32,629 nucleotides of DNA, from contig JAPPJZ010000062.1 in NCBI GenBank assembly GCA_028874365.1, positions 116,611-149,239 of the forward strand. Reading direction: 5' to 3'. How positions within the stretch are numbered: position 1 is the first letter of the stretch; each line of letters begins with the position of its first letter. The stretch is from Chloroflexota bacterium (GTDB lineage: Bacteria; Chloroflexota; Dehalococcoidia; Bin125). Of the stretch, positions 14,154 through 22,628 are shown piece after piece. Made by a program: the position numbers and the translations under genes. Under the pieces are notes generated by a model, which was not told where the DNA came from, ran no database searches, and was given only the letters and a program-made list of their open reading frames with translations.

Positions 14154-15512
14154 ATGACGCTGAACGTTCACTTCGTCGGAATTGGCGGGATTCACATGTC
14201 CGCGCTTGCGCACGTCCTGCTCGATGACGGACTGGTTGTATCCGGTTGCGACAGGAGCGACGCTCCGATCCTGCAGCCGTTGCGCGAACGCGGAGCTCGG
14301 ATCGTCATTGGTCATAACGAACACCACGTCACGACCGCGACCCAGGTCGTGCGAACTGCCGCTGTGCCGGAATCGCATCCAGAAATTGCGCGGGCGATCG
14401 AACTCGGTATCCCGGTGCAGACGCGGGCGGAGCTACTCTCCGATATCGCTGCGCCGCGCGAGGTAATCGCGGTCGGTGGCTCGCACGGGAAGACCACGAC
14501 CACGGCGATGATCGCTCACGCGATGCGCGCGGCGAGCCGGGACGTGGGCTACGTCATTGGCGCGGAAGCGCAGGACTTTTGCGTCCACGGCAAACGAGGC
14601 TCGGACCCGTGGCTCGTGCTCGAAGCCGACGAGTACGGCCGCGCCTTTCACCACTACACGCCCTCCGTCGCCGTGCTGACCAACTGTGAGCCCGATCATC
14701 TCGACTACTACGGGACGCAGCAGGCGCTTGAAGAGGCGTTTTTGAGGTTCGTGAGCACCGTCAAAGCCAACGGAAGCCTGGTGGTCGGAATCGATTCACC
14801 GCTGGCCGCCGAGATTGCCACGAACCTGAGATTGATGCGCCCGGACACGCAGGTGGTTACGTGCTCGTCCCGGGTGGAGGCCGACTATCGGATTTCGTCC
14901 AAGGCGGACTCCTTTGAGTTGCGAACGCCCTCGGGGAACATCTGTGGGAGCTTGCGGCAGCCAGGCGAGTATCAGCTCCAGAACGCGGCTACTGCGCTGG
15001 CTGCTCTCGATCTGGCCGGATTCGATCTCTCGACCTCGGTTGATGCGCTGGGCGGCTTCAACGGGGTCAAGCGACGCTTCCAGTTGCACGGCGAAGTAAA
15101 CGATGTGGTGGTGCTGGACGACTACGCGCACCATCCGACCGAGGTTGCATCGGCGATCGAGGCGGCCCGGGAACGCTGGCCGCACCGACGCATCGTTGTT
15201 CTTTTCCAGCCGCACACGTTTACGCGAACCTCGTACCTGATCGACGGGTTTCGCGGCTGCTTCTCGGGAGCCGATGTCGTCTACACGGTCGATACGTACG
15301 CGGCCCGCGCGATGACCGGCGATGAGATGAGCTCGGAGCAACTGGCGAGTGAGATCGTCTCGCCGACGGCCACGTATGCGGGGTCGATTGAGCAGAGTGC
15401 GGAGAGCGCAGCGGAGGATGCCGAAGCGGGCGATTTGATTATCACGATGGGCGCCGGCGATATCGATGCGGCCGGGCCGCTGATTCTCTCTCGCCTGGGT
15501 GGCGCTTCATGA
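14154..15512 (+). CDS. murC: UDP-MurNAc:L-Ala ligase MurC
   Basis: Cytoplasmic ATP-dependent ligase that starts the stem peptide by adding L-alanine to UDP-MurNAc. The 452-residue protein has VHFVGIGGIHMSALAHVL at the N-terminus, the P-loop GGSHGKTTTTAM, LEADEYGRAF, LTNCEPDHLDYYG, VLDDYAHHPTEV and FQPHTFTRT, in MurC order. A TTG at 14127 would extend it by 9 codons into murG, but ATG 14154 places the Rossmann loop at the expected distance from the start. No strong ribosome site is visible, so coupling to murG is likely. The stop overlaps the murB ATG. Confidence 0.95.
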   Translation: MTLNVHFVGIGGIHMSALAHVLLDDGLVVSGCDRSDAPILQPLRERGARIVIGHNEHHVTTATQVVRTAAVPESHPEIARAIELGIPVQTRAELLSDIAAPREVIAVGGSHGKTTTTAMIAHAMRAASRDVGYVIGAEAQDFCVHGKRGSDPWLVLEADEYGRAFHHYTPSVAVLTNCEPDHLDYYGTQQALEEAFLRFVSTVKANGSLVVGIDSPLAAEIATNLRLMRPDTQVVTCSSRVEADYRISSKADSFELRTPSGNICGSLRQPGEYQLQNAATALAALDLAGFDLSTSVDALGGFNGVKRRFQLHGEVNDVVVLDDYAHHPTEVASAIEAARERWPHRRIVVLFQPHTFTRTSYLIDGFRGCFSGADVVYTVDTYAARAMTGDEMSSEQLASEIVSPTATYAGSIEQSAESAAEDAEAGDLIITMGAGDIDAAGPLILSRLGGAS

Positions 15513-16441
15513 CGAGATCACAGGTGTTGCAGGCGCTGATGCAGGAGTTGGCCGCGCGACGAGGCGAGCTGCTCAGCCGTCATACCTTCGTGCAGGTGGG
15601 CGGAGAGGCAGACTGGCTCGTCACGATTCGCGACAGCGACACGCTGATCGCTGCCGTGCGTGCCGCTCACTGTGCGGGAGAGCCGCTGGCCGTGCTCGGG
15701 GCGGGTTCGAACGTGCTGATCCGCGACGGCGGGATCCGCGGCGTTGTGCTGAAGAACGAGTCCAAGGGTTGTCGGCAGCTCGGAGAGGGTCGTGTGGAAG
15801 TGGAATCGGGCGCGCGATTCGCCGCGTTGGCACGGTCGACTGCTCGCGCCGGTCTGGGCGGACTCGAATGGGCCGCGGGCATTCCGGGCGCGATCGGCGG
15901 GGGTCTGCCAACCAATGCCGGTGCCTACGGATCCGATCTGTCCGATGTCCTGGTGTCCGTCAAGACCATCTCGCCCGAGGGTGAGATCGCCGAGCATCGA
16001 GCCGATGCGCTTGGTCTGCGCTACCGCGATTCGGAGTTTCGAGGCGGGAGGCTTGCCGGACACATCGCAACATCGCTCACCTTGCAGCTCCGTCCCAGTG
16101 ACGCCTATGCGTCGCTGGCGGAGATCGACCGCGTTGAATCTCTGCGCAAGGCGAATGCGCCCACCGGACCTTCGCTTGGCTCGACTTTCAAGAACCCCGC
16201 CGCTGAGTACCGGACTGCCGGCAAACTGATTGAGGATGCAGGACTCAAGGGAGCCCGGATTGGCGCGGCGCAGGTGTCCGACCTGCACGCCAACTACATC
16301 CTCAACGTCGATGTCGCTCGTGCGCGGGCGATCCACTTCCTTGCGTTGATCGAACAGATTCAGGACTCCGTCGAGCGGTATGCGGGTCTTCGCCTTGAGC
16401 CGGAGATCGCGGTCATCGGTGAGGAGGCGCCGATTGGCTAG
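15509..16441 (+). CDS. murB: UDP-N-acetylenolpyruvoylglucosamine reductase MurB
   Basis: FAD-dependent, NADPH-using reductase that makes UDP-MurNAc in the cytoplasm. The 310 residues contain the FAD-binding VLGAGSNVLIRDGGIRGVVL, AGIPGAIGGGLPTNAGAYG, YRDSEF, GSTFKNP and KLIEDAGLKGARIGAAQVS followed by HANYIL. The GSTFKNP form with YRxS is that of the shorter type II enzymes common in Gram-positive lineages. ATG 15509 overlaps the murC TGA, and the last codons overlap ddl by 8 nt. The nearby ligases MurC and MurD act on its product. Confidence 0.95.
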   Translation: MTRSQVLQALMQELAARRGELLSRHTFVQVGGEADWLVTIRDSDTLIAAVRAAHCAGEPLAVLGAGSNVLIRDGGIRGVVLKNESKGCRQLGEGRVEVESGARFAALARSTARAGLGGLEWAAGIPGAIGGGLPTNAGAYGSDLSDVLVSVKTISPEGEIAEHRADALGLRYRDSEFRGGRLAGHIATSLTLQLRPSDAYASLAEIDRVESLRKANAPTGPSLGSTFKNPAAEYRTAGKLIEDAGLKGARIGAAQVSDLHANYILNVDVARARAIHFLALIEQIQDSVERYAGLRLEPEIAVIGEEAPIG

Positions 16442-17543
16442 CGAGCGGCGGATTCTCGGTATCATCCTGGGCGGCGCTTCGGCCGAGCACACGATCTCGG
16501 TGCGTTCCGCGCGCGCCGTGCTGGCCGCGGTCGACGCCGATCACTGGCGGACGGTGCCATTTGCCGTCTCGCGATCCGGGCGTTGGCTGACGCCCGAGGA
16601 GTCGGGCCTCACACTAAGTGCGATCGAGCTGGGAGCTCCGGAAGAGATCCCTGAGCCGCCGGCTCGACACGCCGCGCTGATCGCGCCTGCGACCGTGGCT
16701 GCGCTGCTGCAGTGCGATGCCGTTTTTCCGCTGATCCATGGGTCGACAGGCGAGGACGGCATGCTCCAAGGTTTCCTCGAAACGCTTGACATCGCCTACG
16801 TCGGGTCGGGCGTGAGCGCATCGGCGATCGCGATGGACAAGGTGCGTTGTAAGCAGATCATGAGTGATGTCGGGATTCCGGTCGCGCCATGGATCGTTGC
16901 CACCTGCGACGAATGGCGCGACGACCGGATAGGCGTTGTGCGGCGCGGCTCAGAATTCGGTTACCCACAGTTCGTCAAGCCATCGCGCGGCGGATCGAGC
17001 ATCGGCATCGGCAAGGTTGACTCACGCGAGGAAGCAGCCGAAGCATACGCAGCGGCATTTGAGTGGGACTCAGAGATCCTGATCGAAGAGGCGATGTCGT
17101 CGGCTCGCGAGATCGAATGCGGCGTGCTGGGGTCCGATGGACAGGGGTTGCCGATTGCATCGTCCCTGGGGGAGATTCGCACGAAGCGTGAGTTCTATGA
17201 CTACACGGCGAAGTACGAGGATCCAGACACCGAGTTGATCGCCCCGGCTGAAGTCGACCCGATCATCGGTCGCAGAATGCAGGAACTGGCGCTCCGCGCG
17301 TGGCGTGCGATCGGCGCGGAGGGTATGGTCCGCGCCGACTTCCTGCTTGGAGCAAATGGGCAGCTGTGGCTGGGCGAGCTGAACACGATTCCCGGATTCA
17401 CATCCGCGTCGATGTATCCGCGTGTGTTTGAAGTCGATGGTCTACCACTCGGCGAGTTGGTCGATCGGCTGGTCGAGTTGGGCATCGAACGTCATCGACG
17501 GCGGCACGCCCGTCCGTCGGAGGAGCACGGTGCTCGCCGATGA
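16434..17543 (+). CDS. ddl: D-alanine--D-alanine ligase
   Basis: ATP-grasp enzyme that makes the D-Ala-D-Ala dipeptide used by MurF. The 369 residues contain LGGASAEHTISVRSA, PLIHGSTGEDGMLQGFLE (99-116), YVGSGVSASAIAMDK, the ATP-grasp glycine loop VKPSRGGSSIGI (181-192), the omega-loop KREFYDYTAKY (251-261), which resembles D-Ala-D-Ala rather than D-lactate ligases, and the metal-binding LGELNTIPGFT (313-323). The frame is open upstream to 16380 inside murB. TTG 16434 is preferred because GAGGAGG lies 6 nt upstream and the conserved N-terminus follows at once. It overlaps murB by 8 nt and ftsQ by an ATGA junction. Confidence 0.95.
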   Translation: MASERRILGIILGGASAEHTISVRSARAVLAAVDADHWRTVPFAVSRSGRWLTPEESGLTLSAIELGAPEEIPEPPARHAALIAPATVAALLQCDAVFPLIHGSTGEDGMLQGFLETLDIAYVGSGVSASAIAMDKVRCKQIMSDVGIPVAPWIVATCDEWRDDRIGVVRRGSEFGYPQFVKPSRGGSSIGIGKVDSREEAAEAYAAAFEWDSEILIEEAMSSAREIECGVLGSDGQGLPIASSLGEIRTKREFYDYTAKYEDPDTELIAPAEVDPIIGRRMQELALRAWRAIGAEGMVRADFLLGANGQLWLGELNTIPGFTSASMYPRVFEVDGLPLGELVDRLVELGIERHRRRHARPSEEHGARR

Positions 17544-18451
17544 GCGACAAGCCGCGCAACCCCGAGCGGGATGGGTTCCAGGCGACGGACGATCCGATCG
17601 TCCAACCGGTCCCACTGAGCCGAGGGCAGTGGTTGTTCCGCCGACTGACCTCGCGGGAACACCTGCCGGCGCGGACAAAGATCAGGATTCGCTGGCCGCG
17701 CTTGATCTTTGCAGCCGTGGTGCTCTCGATTGCGGCGCTGGGCGTGATGCTGGCGCTGTTGAACTCGCCGCTGTTGGAGGTCAAATCGGTGAGCGTGGAG
17801 GGCGCCGGAACCGTTTCCGCCGCATCGGTCAGACAGCTGGCGGGGCTCAAGGGCGAGCACGTCATGTTGGCCGACCTCGATGCCGCGCGTGAGCGAGTTG
17901 CGGCGTTGCCGATGGTCAAGGACGTGACAGTGAGCCGTGACTGGCCGAGTGGGATAAATGTTGTCATAGTGGAACGAACGCCGTGGGGCCGGTGGCGGGC
18001 CAACGACACAGTGTGGGCAATCGATTCCGAGGGTGTGATCCTCGAGGGCTCCGCGCCTGCCGGGCACGGACCGACCGTGACGCAGGTCTCGGCTCTGCCG
18101 GCGATCACGGCCGGCGCGCGAATCAACATCAGCGCCGTCGATATGGCCGCTGAACTGCATGCGCGCGGCGCGCCGTTGCCGCTACCCGGCGTCGTTGGAT
18201 ACGAGTGGTCGCTCAGCGACGGCCTCGTCGTCATCACCGAGCACGGACGCATCGTGTTCGGCGACAGCGATGGCCTTGAGTACAAGTACGCCGTCTGGGA
18301 GCAGTTGGAGCACGAAGCGCATCGACGCGGGGAACCGCTGCTGTTCGCCGACCTGCGCTTCGGGCTCCGACCGCGCGTCGAGATTGGCTTGAACGTCGGA
18401 CGAGACGTTCGAATTCAGGATCACGCCACAGCGAGTGTCAGCGAGCAATAG
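17540..18451 (+). CDS. ftsQ: Cell division protein FtsQ/DivIB
   Basis: Bitopic divisome protein that joins the FtsL/FtsB partners and regulates FtsWI. The 303-residue product has a cytoplasmic tail of about 50 residues with many basic residues, a membrane helix around 54-75, and a POTRA domain starting LLEVKSVSVEGAGTVSAASV and ending near DVTVSRDWPSGINVVIVERT. A C-terminal beta domain contains DSEGVIL and GLRPRVEIGL. The order ddl-ftsQ-ftsA-ftsZ is the classic one. ATG overlaps the ddl stop; ftsA follows after 29 nt. Confidence 0.93.
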   Translation: MSDKPRNPERDGFQATDDPIVQPVPLSRGQWLFRRLTSREHLPARTKIRIRWPRLIFAAVVLSIAALGVMLALLNSPLLEVKSVSVEGAGTVSAASVRQLAGLKGEHVMLADLDAARERVAALPMVKDVTVSRDWPSGINVVIVERTPWGRWRANDTVWAIDSEGVILEGSAPAGHGPTVTQVSALPAITAGARINISAVDMAAELHARGAPLPLPGVVGYEWSLSDGLVVITEHGRIVFGDSDGLEYKYAVWEQLEHEAHRRGEPLLFADLRFGLRPRVEIGLNVGRDVRIQDHATASVSEQ

Positions 18452-18480
18452 GGCAACGGAGAGCGAGCCGGGGAGCACAT

Positions 18481-19770
18481 ATGCCGCCAACTTCTAGCGC
18501 CAGCGTCGCCATCGATCTTGGGTCGTCCGCCATCACCACCGTCGTGGGCGAGCGACACCAACACGGACACTTGCATGTGCTCGGGGTTGGTCAGTCGCCA
18601 TCAGTTGGGGTCGAAGCAGGACAGATCTCCCACGTCTCGCGCGCGGCTTCCGCAATTCGCGCTTCGCTCGACCAGGCAGAGGCGTCATCCGGGCGGCAGA
18701 TTCTGTCGGTTGGCATCGCGGTCTCCGGCGCGCATCTGCAGAGCATCAACAACCGCGGCGCGGTTGCGTTGCCGTCGTTCGGAGAGCCGATTCGGGACTC
18801 GGATTTGATCCGCGCGATCGATTCGGGGCGGGCGGTCACGATTAACAACGTCAGCACGTTGCTGCACGCGATCCCGCGCTACTACGTGGTCGACTCGGAC
18901 CGGCGCTCCTTCGACCCTCGCGGTCAGCACGGTCAACGGCTGGACGTCTCGATGCACCTGGTGACGGCATCCCAGAGCGCGATTCAGAACGCCGCGCACT
19001 GTGTGCAGAACGCCGGCGTCGACGTTGAGTTGATCGCAGCCAAGCCGGTTGTCGCCGCCGAACGAGCGGTGCGCAATGACGAGAAAGAGTTCGGCGTGCT
19101 GGTCGTGGGTCTCGACGCCGGCACAATCAGCCTGACCGCATTCGAGGGGGGCGCGATCTCGCACACATCGGCGCTGCCAATAGGTACCTCTCACATTGCA
19201 CGCGATCTTTCGATAGGCCTCCACTGCACCAACGAGGAGGCCGGCATGGTCATGCAGTCGCATGGCCTGGCGGTGCCGCAGATGGTTCCGCAGGACGCCC
19301 GGGACATCGATTTGCGGGGCTTCAATGGCAGTTCGAGTGGTCCGGATCGCGTGTCTCCGGCGTTTGTGGCCGAGATCATTCATGCCCGCGTGTGCGAGAT
19401 GATCAGCATGATCAGCGGTCGCATTCCGGAGCACCAACTTCAGCATGCAGTCGCTGGTGGAGTGGTGTTGACCGGTAGCGGCGCGATGTTGGGCGGGATC
19501 GACCTGTTGTTCAGCAAGGCCCTGGATGCGCCGACACGCGTCGGGTTGGTCGGTGAGATCCACGGACTGACCGACAAGCTGCGCAATCCTGACGCGCTGG
19601 GTGCGGTGGGCATGCTGGACTGGATGCTGGACTCGGGCGACGCGATGAGGGCCAACCACAGGGACCGAGCGCGCACGCTGCGCCAGCCACCGGAGAACAC
19701 GGGGTCCGTGTTGGGATCGCTCGCTTCGGGGGTTGCCGGCCTGGCGAAAGTGTTCAGCCCCAACTCATGA
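18481..19770 (+). CDS. ftsA: Cell division protein FtsA
   Basis: Actin-family ATPase that tethers FtsZ filaments to the membrane. The 429 residues begin with the phosphate-1 loop VAIDLGSSAITTVVGE, followed by the 1C subdomain and second phosphate loop region LVVGLDAGTISLTAF. GGVVLTGSGAMLGGID and a hydrophobic, potentially amphipathic C-terminal segment (SVLGSLASGVAGLAKVF) come last, the last fitting a membrane-targeting helix. ATG 18481 has GGGGAG about 7 nt upstream. The presence of FtsA argues against Actinobacteria, which generally lack it. Confidence 0.93.
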   Translation: MPPTSSASVAIDLGSSAITTVVGERHQHGHLHVLGVGQSPSVGVEAGQISHVSRAASAIRASLDQAEASSGRQILSVGIAVSGAHLQSINNRGAVALPSFGEPIRDSDLIRAIDSGRAVTINNVSTLLHAIPRYYVVDSDRRSFDPRGQHGQRLDVSMHLVTASQSAIQNAAHCVQNAGVDVELIAAKPVVAAERAVRNDEKEFGVLVVGLDAGTISLTAFEGGAISHTSALPIGTSHIARDLSIGLHCTNEEAGMVMQSHGLAVPQMVPQDARDIDLRGFNGSSSGPDRVSPAFVAEIIHARVCEMISMISGRIPEHQLQHAVAGGVVLTGSGAMLGGIDLLFSKALDAPTRVGLVGEIHGLTDKLRNPDALGAVGMLDWMLDSGDAMRANHRDRARTLRQPPENTGSVLGSLASGVAGLAKVFSPNS

Positions 19771-19867
19771 ACGTTCATCGAGCCGGCCGTCCAACGTGCG
19801 GGCGGCGGTTTGCAAGCAGACCGACCTTGAAGGAAACGCAGCAGACATAACGGAGAGGACCGAGCCC

Positions 19868-21085
19868 ATGAATCGACGCAAGCACGGAAGCCGCCAGGAA
19901 GGTATCCCACCGATCACCGTCGTCGGCGTTGGCGGTGGTGGCTGCAATGCCGTCAACCGTATGATCAGCGACAAGATCCGCGGCGTCGAGTTCGTCGCGA
20001 TCAACACCGACAATCAGCAGCTTTCGAACTCGAAGGCGGAGACGATCGTACGGATCGCCGATGCGGAGTCGGACGGACTCGGTGTCGGCGGCGATCCGGA
20101 GCGCGGGGCTCGAGCGGCTGAGAACGGCCGCGAGGAGATTCGCAACCTGTTCAGCGACGTCGATATGGCCTTCATCACTGCCGGGATGGGCGGCGGCACC
20201 GGGACAGGCGCGGCACCGATTGTCGCCGAAATGGCGCGGCAGGCCGGGGCACTGACTATCGCGGTCGTCACGCGACCCTTCGAGTTCGAGGGCGTCCCGC
20301 GAGCGACGTCGGCTCAGGACGGGATCGAGCGTCTGAACGATGTCGCCGATACGGTCATTGTGATCCCCAACCAGCGGCTGATCGACAAGAACGACCGCAA
20401 TCTGACCGTCACCAACGCGTTTCATCGTGCGGACGACGTGCTCCGGCAGGCGGTTCGCGGCATCTCTGACGTGTTGACCGTGCCCGGCGAGATCAACCTC
20501 GACTTCAACGACGTGAAGAAGGTGATGGGCGGCGGCGGACACGCACTAATGGCGCTGGGTCACGGATCGGGCGATAATCGGGCGCTCGATGCCGTCGAGG
20601 AAGCGATCCACTCGCCACTGCTCGAGGACAGCATCCACGGCGCGACGCGGGTGCTCTACAACGTGACGTCAGCCGGGGACCTGGGCATGCTCGAGCTCTC
20701 GCAGATCGCAGATTTCGTACGCGAGAAGGTCCACGCGAACGCGGAGATCATCATGGGTACCGTGATCGACGAGGATCTCGACGGCGACATCCAGATGACG
20801 CTGATCGCCACGGGGTTCGACCAACAGCGGGCTGCCGTCGCTCACGCGGCGCCGTCGGTCGCCGGGACGCAATCTTCGTTCGTCCCAACCGATGCGCCGC
20901 CACCAGCGCCGACGCGGCAGGACATCCTCGAGAGCCTGACCTTCAACCCGGTCGAACCACGGAGCCCAGAGGAATTGGCTACTCCTGCATTTCTGCACCA
21001 CCGCCAGGGCGCTGCCTCGACGAACGGCGGCAACCGCAATGGCAATCGGCGCTGGGATCCGAACGCGGCCTTCGGACGCGAATGA
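19868..21085 (+). CDS. ftsZ: Cell division GTPase FtsZ
   Basis: Tubulin-like GTPase forming the Z-ring. The 405-residue protein has [15 protein letters not shown] (18-32), the tubulin signature GGGTGTG (108-114), the T7 loop [14 protein letters not shown] (207-220), and a C-terminal linker rich in Pro/Ala. The FtsA-binding-type peptide appears to be [12 protein letters not shown], but about 25 further residues rich in Gly, Asn and Arg follow it, an uncommon tail. The frame is open upstream to 19733, but ATG 19868 has GGAGAGG 9 nt upstream and gives a normal N-terminus. The 97-nt gap after ftsA could hold a private promoter (TTGCAA at 19810), though no good -10 is seen. Its stop overlaps the trmD start. 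Confidence 0.97.
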   Translation: MNRRKHGSRQEGIPPITVVGVGGGGCNAVNRMISDKIRGVEFVAINTDNQQLSNSKAETIVRIADAESDGLGVGGDPERGARAAENGREEIRNLFSDVDMAFITAGMGGGTGTGAAPIVAEMARQAGALTIAVVTRPFEFEGVPRATSAQDGIERLNDVADTVIVIPNQRLIDKNDRNLTVTNAFHRADDVLRQAVRGISDVLTVPGEINLDFNDVKKVMGGGGHALMALGHGSGDNRALDAVEEAIHSPLLEDSIHGATRVLYNVTSAGDLGMLELSQIADFVREKVHANAEIIMGTVIDEDLDGDIQMTLIATGFDQQRAAVAHAAPSVAGTQSSFVPTDAPPPAPTRQDILESLTFNPVEPRSPEELATPAFLHHRQGAASTNGGNRNGNRRWDPNAAFGRE

Positions 21086-21786
21086 GGATTGACGTCGTCA
21101 CGATTTTCCCGCCGCTCCTTGCGGGCGCGTTTGAGCACAGCATCATCAAGCGCGCTCGCGAGCGCGGGATCGTCGACATCCACGTCTACGAACTTCGTGA
21201 CTACACGGCTGACCGACATCGAACGGTCGACGACTACCCGTACGGGGGAGGCGCGGGCATGTTGATGAAGCCCGAGCCATGGTTCGCGGCGGTCGAGGCG
21301 CTGCGTGTTTCAGGGAATCCTGGATGCGTCGTCCTGCTCACTCCACAGGGCAAGCGTCTCGATCAGCGACTCGTGCAGCGACTCGCCGCCGAGGATCGAT
21401 TGATTGTCCTCTGTGGCCGCTATGAAGGTGTCGACGAACGGGTTCGGGAGCATCTTGTCGACGAGGAGATCTCGATTGGCGACTACGTGCTCTCCGGCGG
21501 CGAACCGGCCGCGGCCGTGCTGGTTGACGCCGTGGTTCGGTTGCAGCCGGGCGCGCTTGGCTCGTCCGAATCGACGGTGGAGGAATCGTTTGCCGAGGGC
21601 CTGTTGGAGTACCCGCAATACACCAGACCGCCGGAGTTTCGCGGTTGGCGCGTGCCTGACGTCCTGCTGAGCGGGGACCATGGCGCGGTCGGGCGCTGGC
21701 GCCGCGAACGGCAGATTGAGCGGACGCGAGCCCGCCGTCCCGACATGCTCACGGGCAGGGACGATGTATCGGAGACAACGACTTGA
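21082..21786 (+). CDS. trmD: tRNA (guanine37-N1)-methyltransferase TrmD
   Basis: SPOUT-fold methyltransferase that makes m1G37 in tRNAs, preventing frameshifting. The 234 residues contain [12 protein letters not shown] at the start, the substrate-binding [17 protein letters not shown], the knotted SAM-binding core [24 protein letters not shown] and [19 protein letters not shown] with VVRLQPG. Normal length. The ATG overlaps the ftsZ TGA, so it is coupled to a division gene rather than to rpsP-rimM as in most bacteria; rplS follows after 97 nt. Confidence 0.96.
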   Translation: MRIDVVTIFPPLLAGAFEHSIIKRARERGIVDIHVYELRDYTADRHRTVDDYPYGGGAGMLMKPEPWFAAVEALRVSGNPGCVVLLTPQGKRLDQRLVQRLAAEDRLIVLCGRYEGVDERVREHLVDEEISIGDYVLSGGEPAAAVLVDAVVRLQPGALGSSESTVEESFAEGLLEYPQYTRPPEFRGWRVPDVLLSGDHGAVGRWRRERQIERTRARRPDMLTGRDDVSETTT

Positions 21787-21883
21787 GCATTCGATCGGTG
21801 CGGCATTTGGCTAGAACGCAAGCCAGTTGCGGTCGTAAGATGAACCTACGAGTCTGATTCGAGCCTTCTGTCCGGAGTTGACG

Positions 21884-22252
21884 ATGGACCGCAGCGATCT
21901 CTTGAGCCTTGACCGCAACCCGGATATCGAGGAATTTCAGCCTGGGGACACGGTTCGCGTCCATGCGGTAATCGTGGAGGGTGACCGGGAGCGGACGCAG
22001 GTCTTCGAAGGCGTCGTGATCCGGCGCAAGAAGCAGGGCTCGTCGTCGAACTTCACGGTCCGCCGAGTGACCAAGGGTATCGGCGTGGAGCGCACCTTCC
22101 TGTACCACTCACCGAGGATCGAGCGGGTCGAGGTTACGCGGCGCGGGCGAGTGCGCCGGTCGCGGCTCTACTACCTGCGTGATCGAACGGGTCGAGCGGC
22201 TCGAATCCCCCAGCGCCCTCGAAACGCCAAGCGGGCGGTTCACGCCTACTAG
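21884..22252 (+). CDS. rplS: Large-subunit ribosomal protein L19
   Basis: Ribosomal protein bL19, at the 30S-50S interface. The 122-residue product includes [32 protein letters not shown] and [16 protein letters not shown] with [10 protein letters not shown], all diagnostic, and a basic C-terminal tail. ATG 21884 has GGAG 6 nt upstream; an in-frame TTG at 21878 is less well placed. The 97-nt gap after trmD includes TAAGAT at 21836-21841, a good -10 hexamer without a convincing -35, so rplS may also have its own promoter. Its stop lies one base from the end of the convergent DUF1801 gene. Confidence 0.97.
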   Translation: MDRSDLLSLDRNPDIEEFQPGDTVRVHAVIVEGDRERTQVFEGVVIRRKKQGSSSNFTVRRVTKGIGVERTFLYHSPRIERVEVTRRGRVRRSRLYYLRDRTGRAARIPQRPRNAKRAVHAY

Positions 22253-22253
22253 T

Positions 22254-22628
22254 TCACCCGCCGGAAGCGGCATGCAGTTCGATCGCGTCTGACACCAACC
22301 GCCGAATCACCATCTCTGGAAACTCCCCGTCGCACCACACCTTGAGGTGGCGCATCCCCTTGCCTGTGCCTTCCAGCCGTGACTCGGCTGCGGGCAATTC
22401 TGCGCCGCGGAAGAACTGCAGCCGGACGTATCCGTTGGCGCCCATGATGCTGCACATGTTGCCGCGTTTGCCGGCGTAGACCCAGGCCGGATAGTTCCAC
22501 TTCGTCGTTTCCGAGATTCTGGGGTTGCCGCCGACGGCCCTTCGGACGGCGTCTCGGACTCTGAGAGCGACAGACCGCTCCGCCTCGTCGAGGTCGGCGA
22601 TGTACTGGTCGAACTTCGATTCAGCCAT
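22254..22628 (-). CDS. DUF1801 (YdhG-like) small protein
   Basis: 124-residue cytoplasmic protein of the DUF1801/YdhG family, a frataxin-like fold of unknown function. The family pattern is visible: SETTKWNYPAWVYAGKRGNMCSI is followed by VRLQFFRGAELP, LEGTGKGMRHLKV and a final helical segment with MVIRRLVSDAIE. ATG 22628 has AGGAG upstream and overlaps the 3' end of the nfeD gene by 8 nt, so the pair is likely co-transcribed and coupled. It converges with rplS with a one-base gap, leaving no room for a terminator outside the coding regions. Confidence 0.85.
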   Translation of the reverse strand: MAESKFDQYIADLDEAERSVALRVRDAVRRAVGGNPRISETTKWNYPAWVYAGKRGNMCSIMGANGYVRLQFFRGAELPAAESRLEGTGKGMRHLKVWCDGEFPEMVIRRLVSDAIELHAASGG

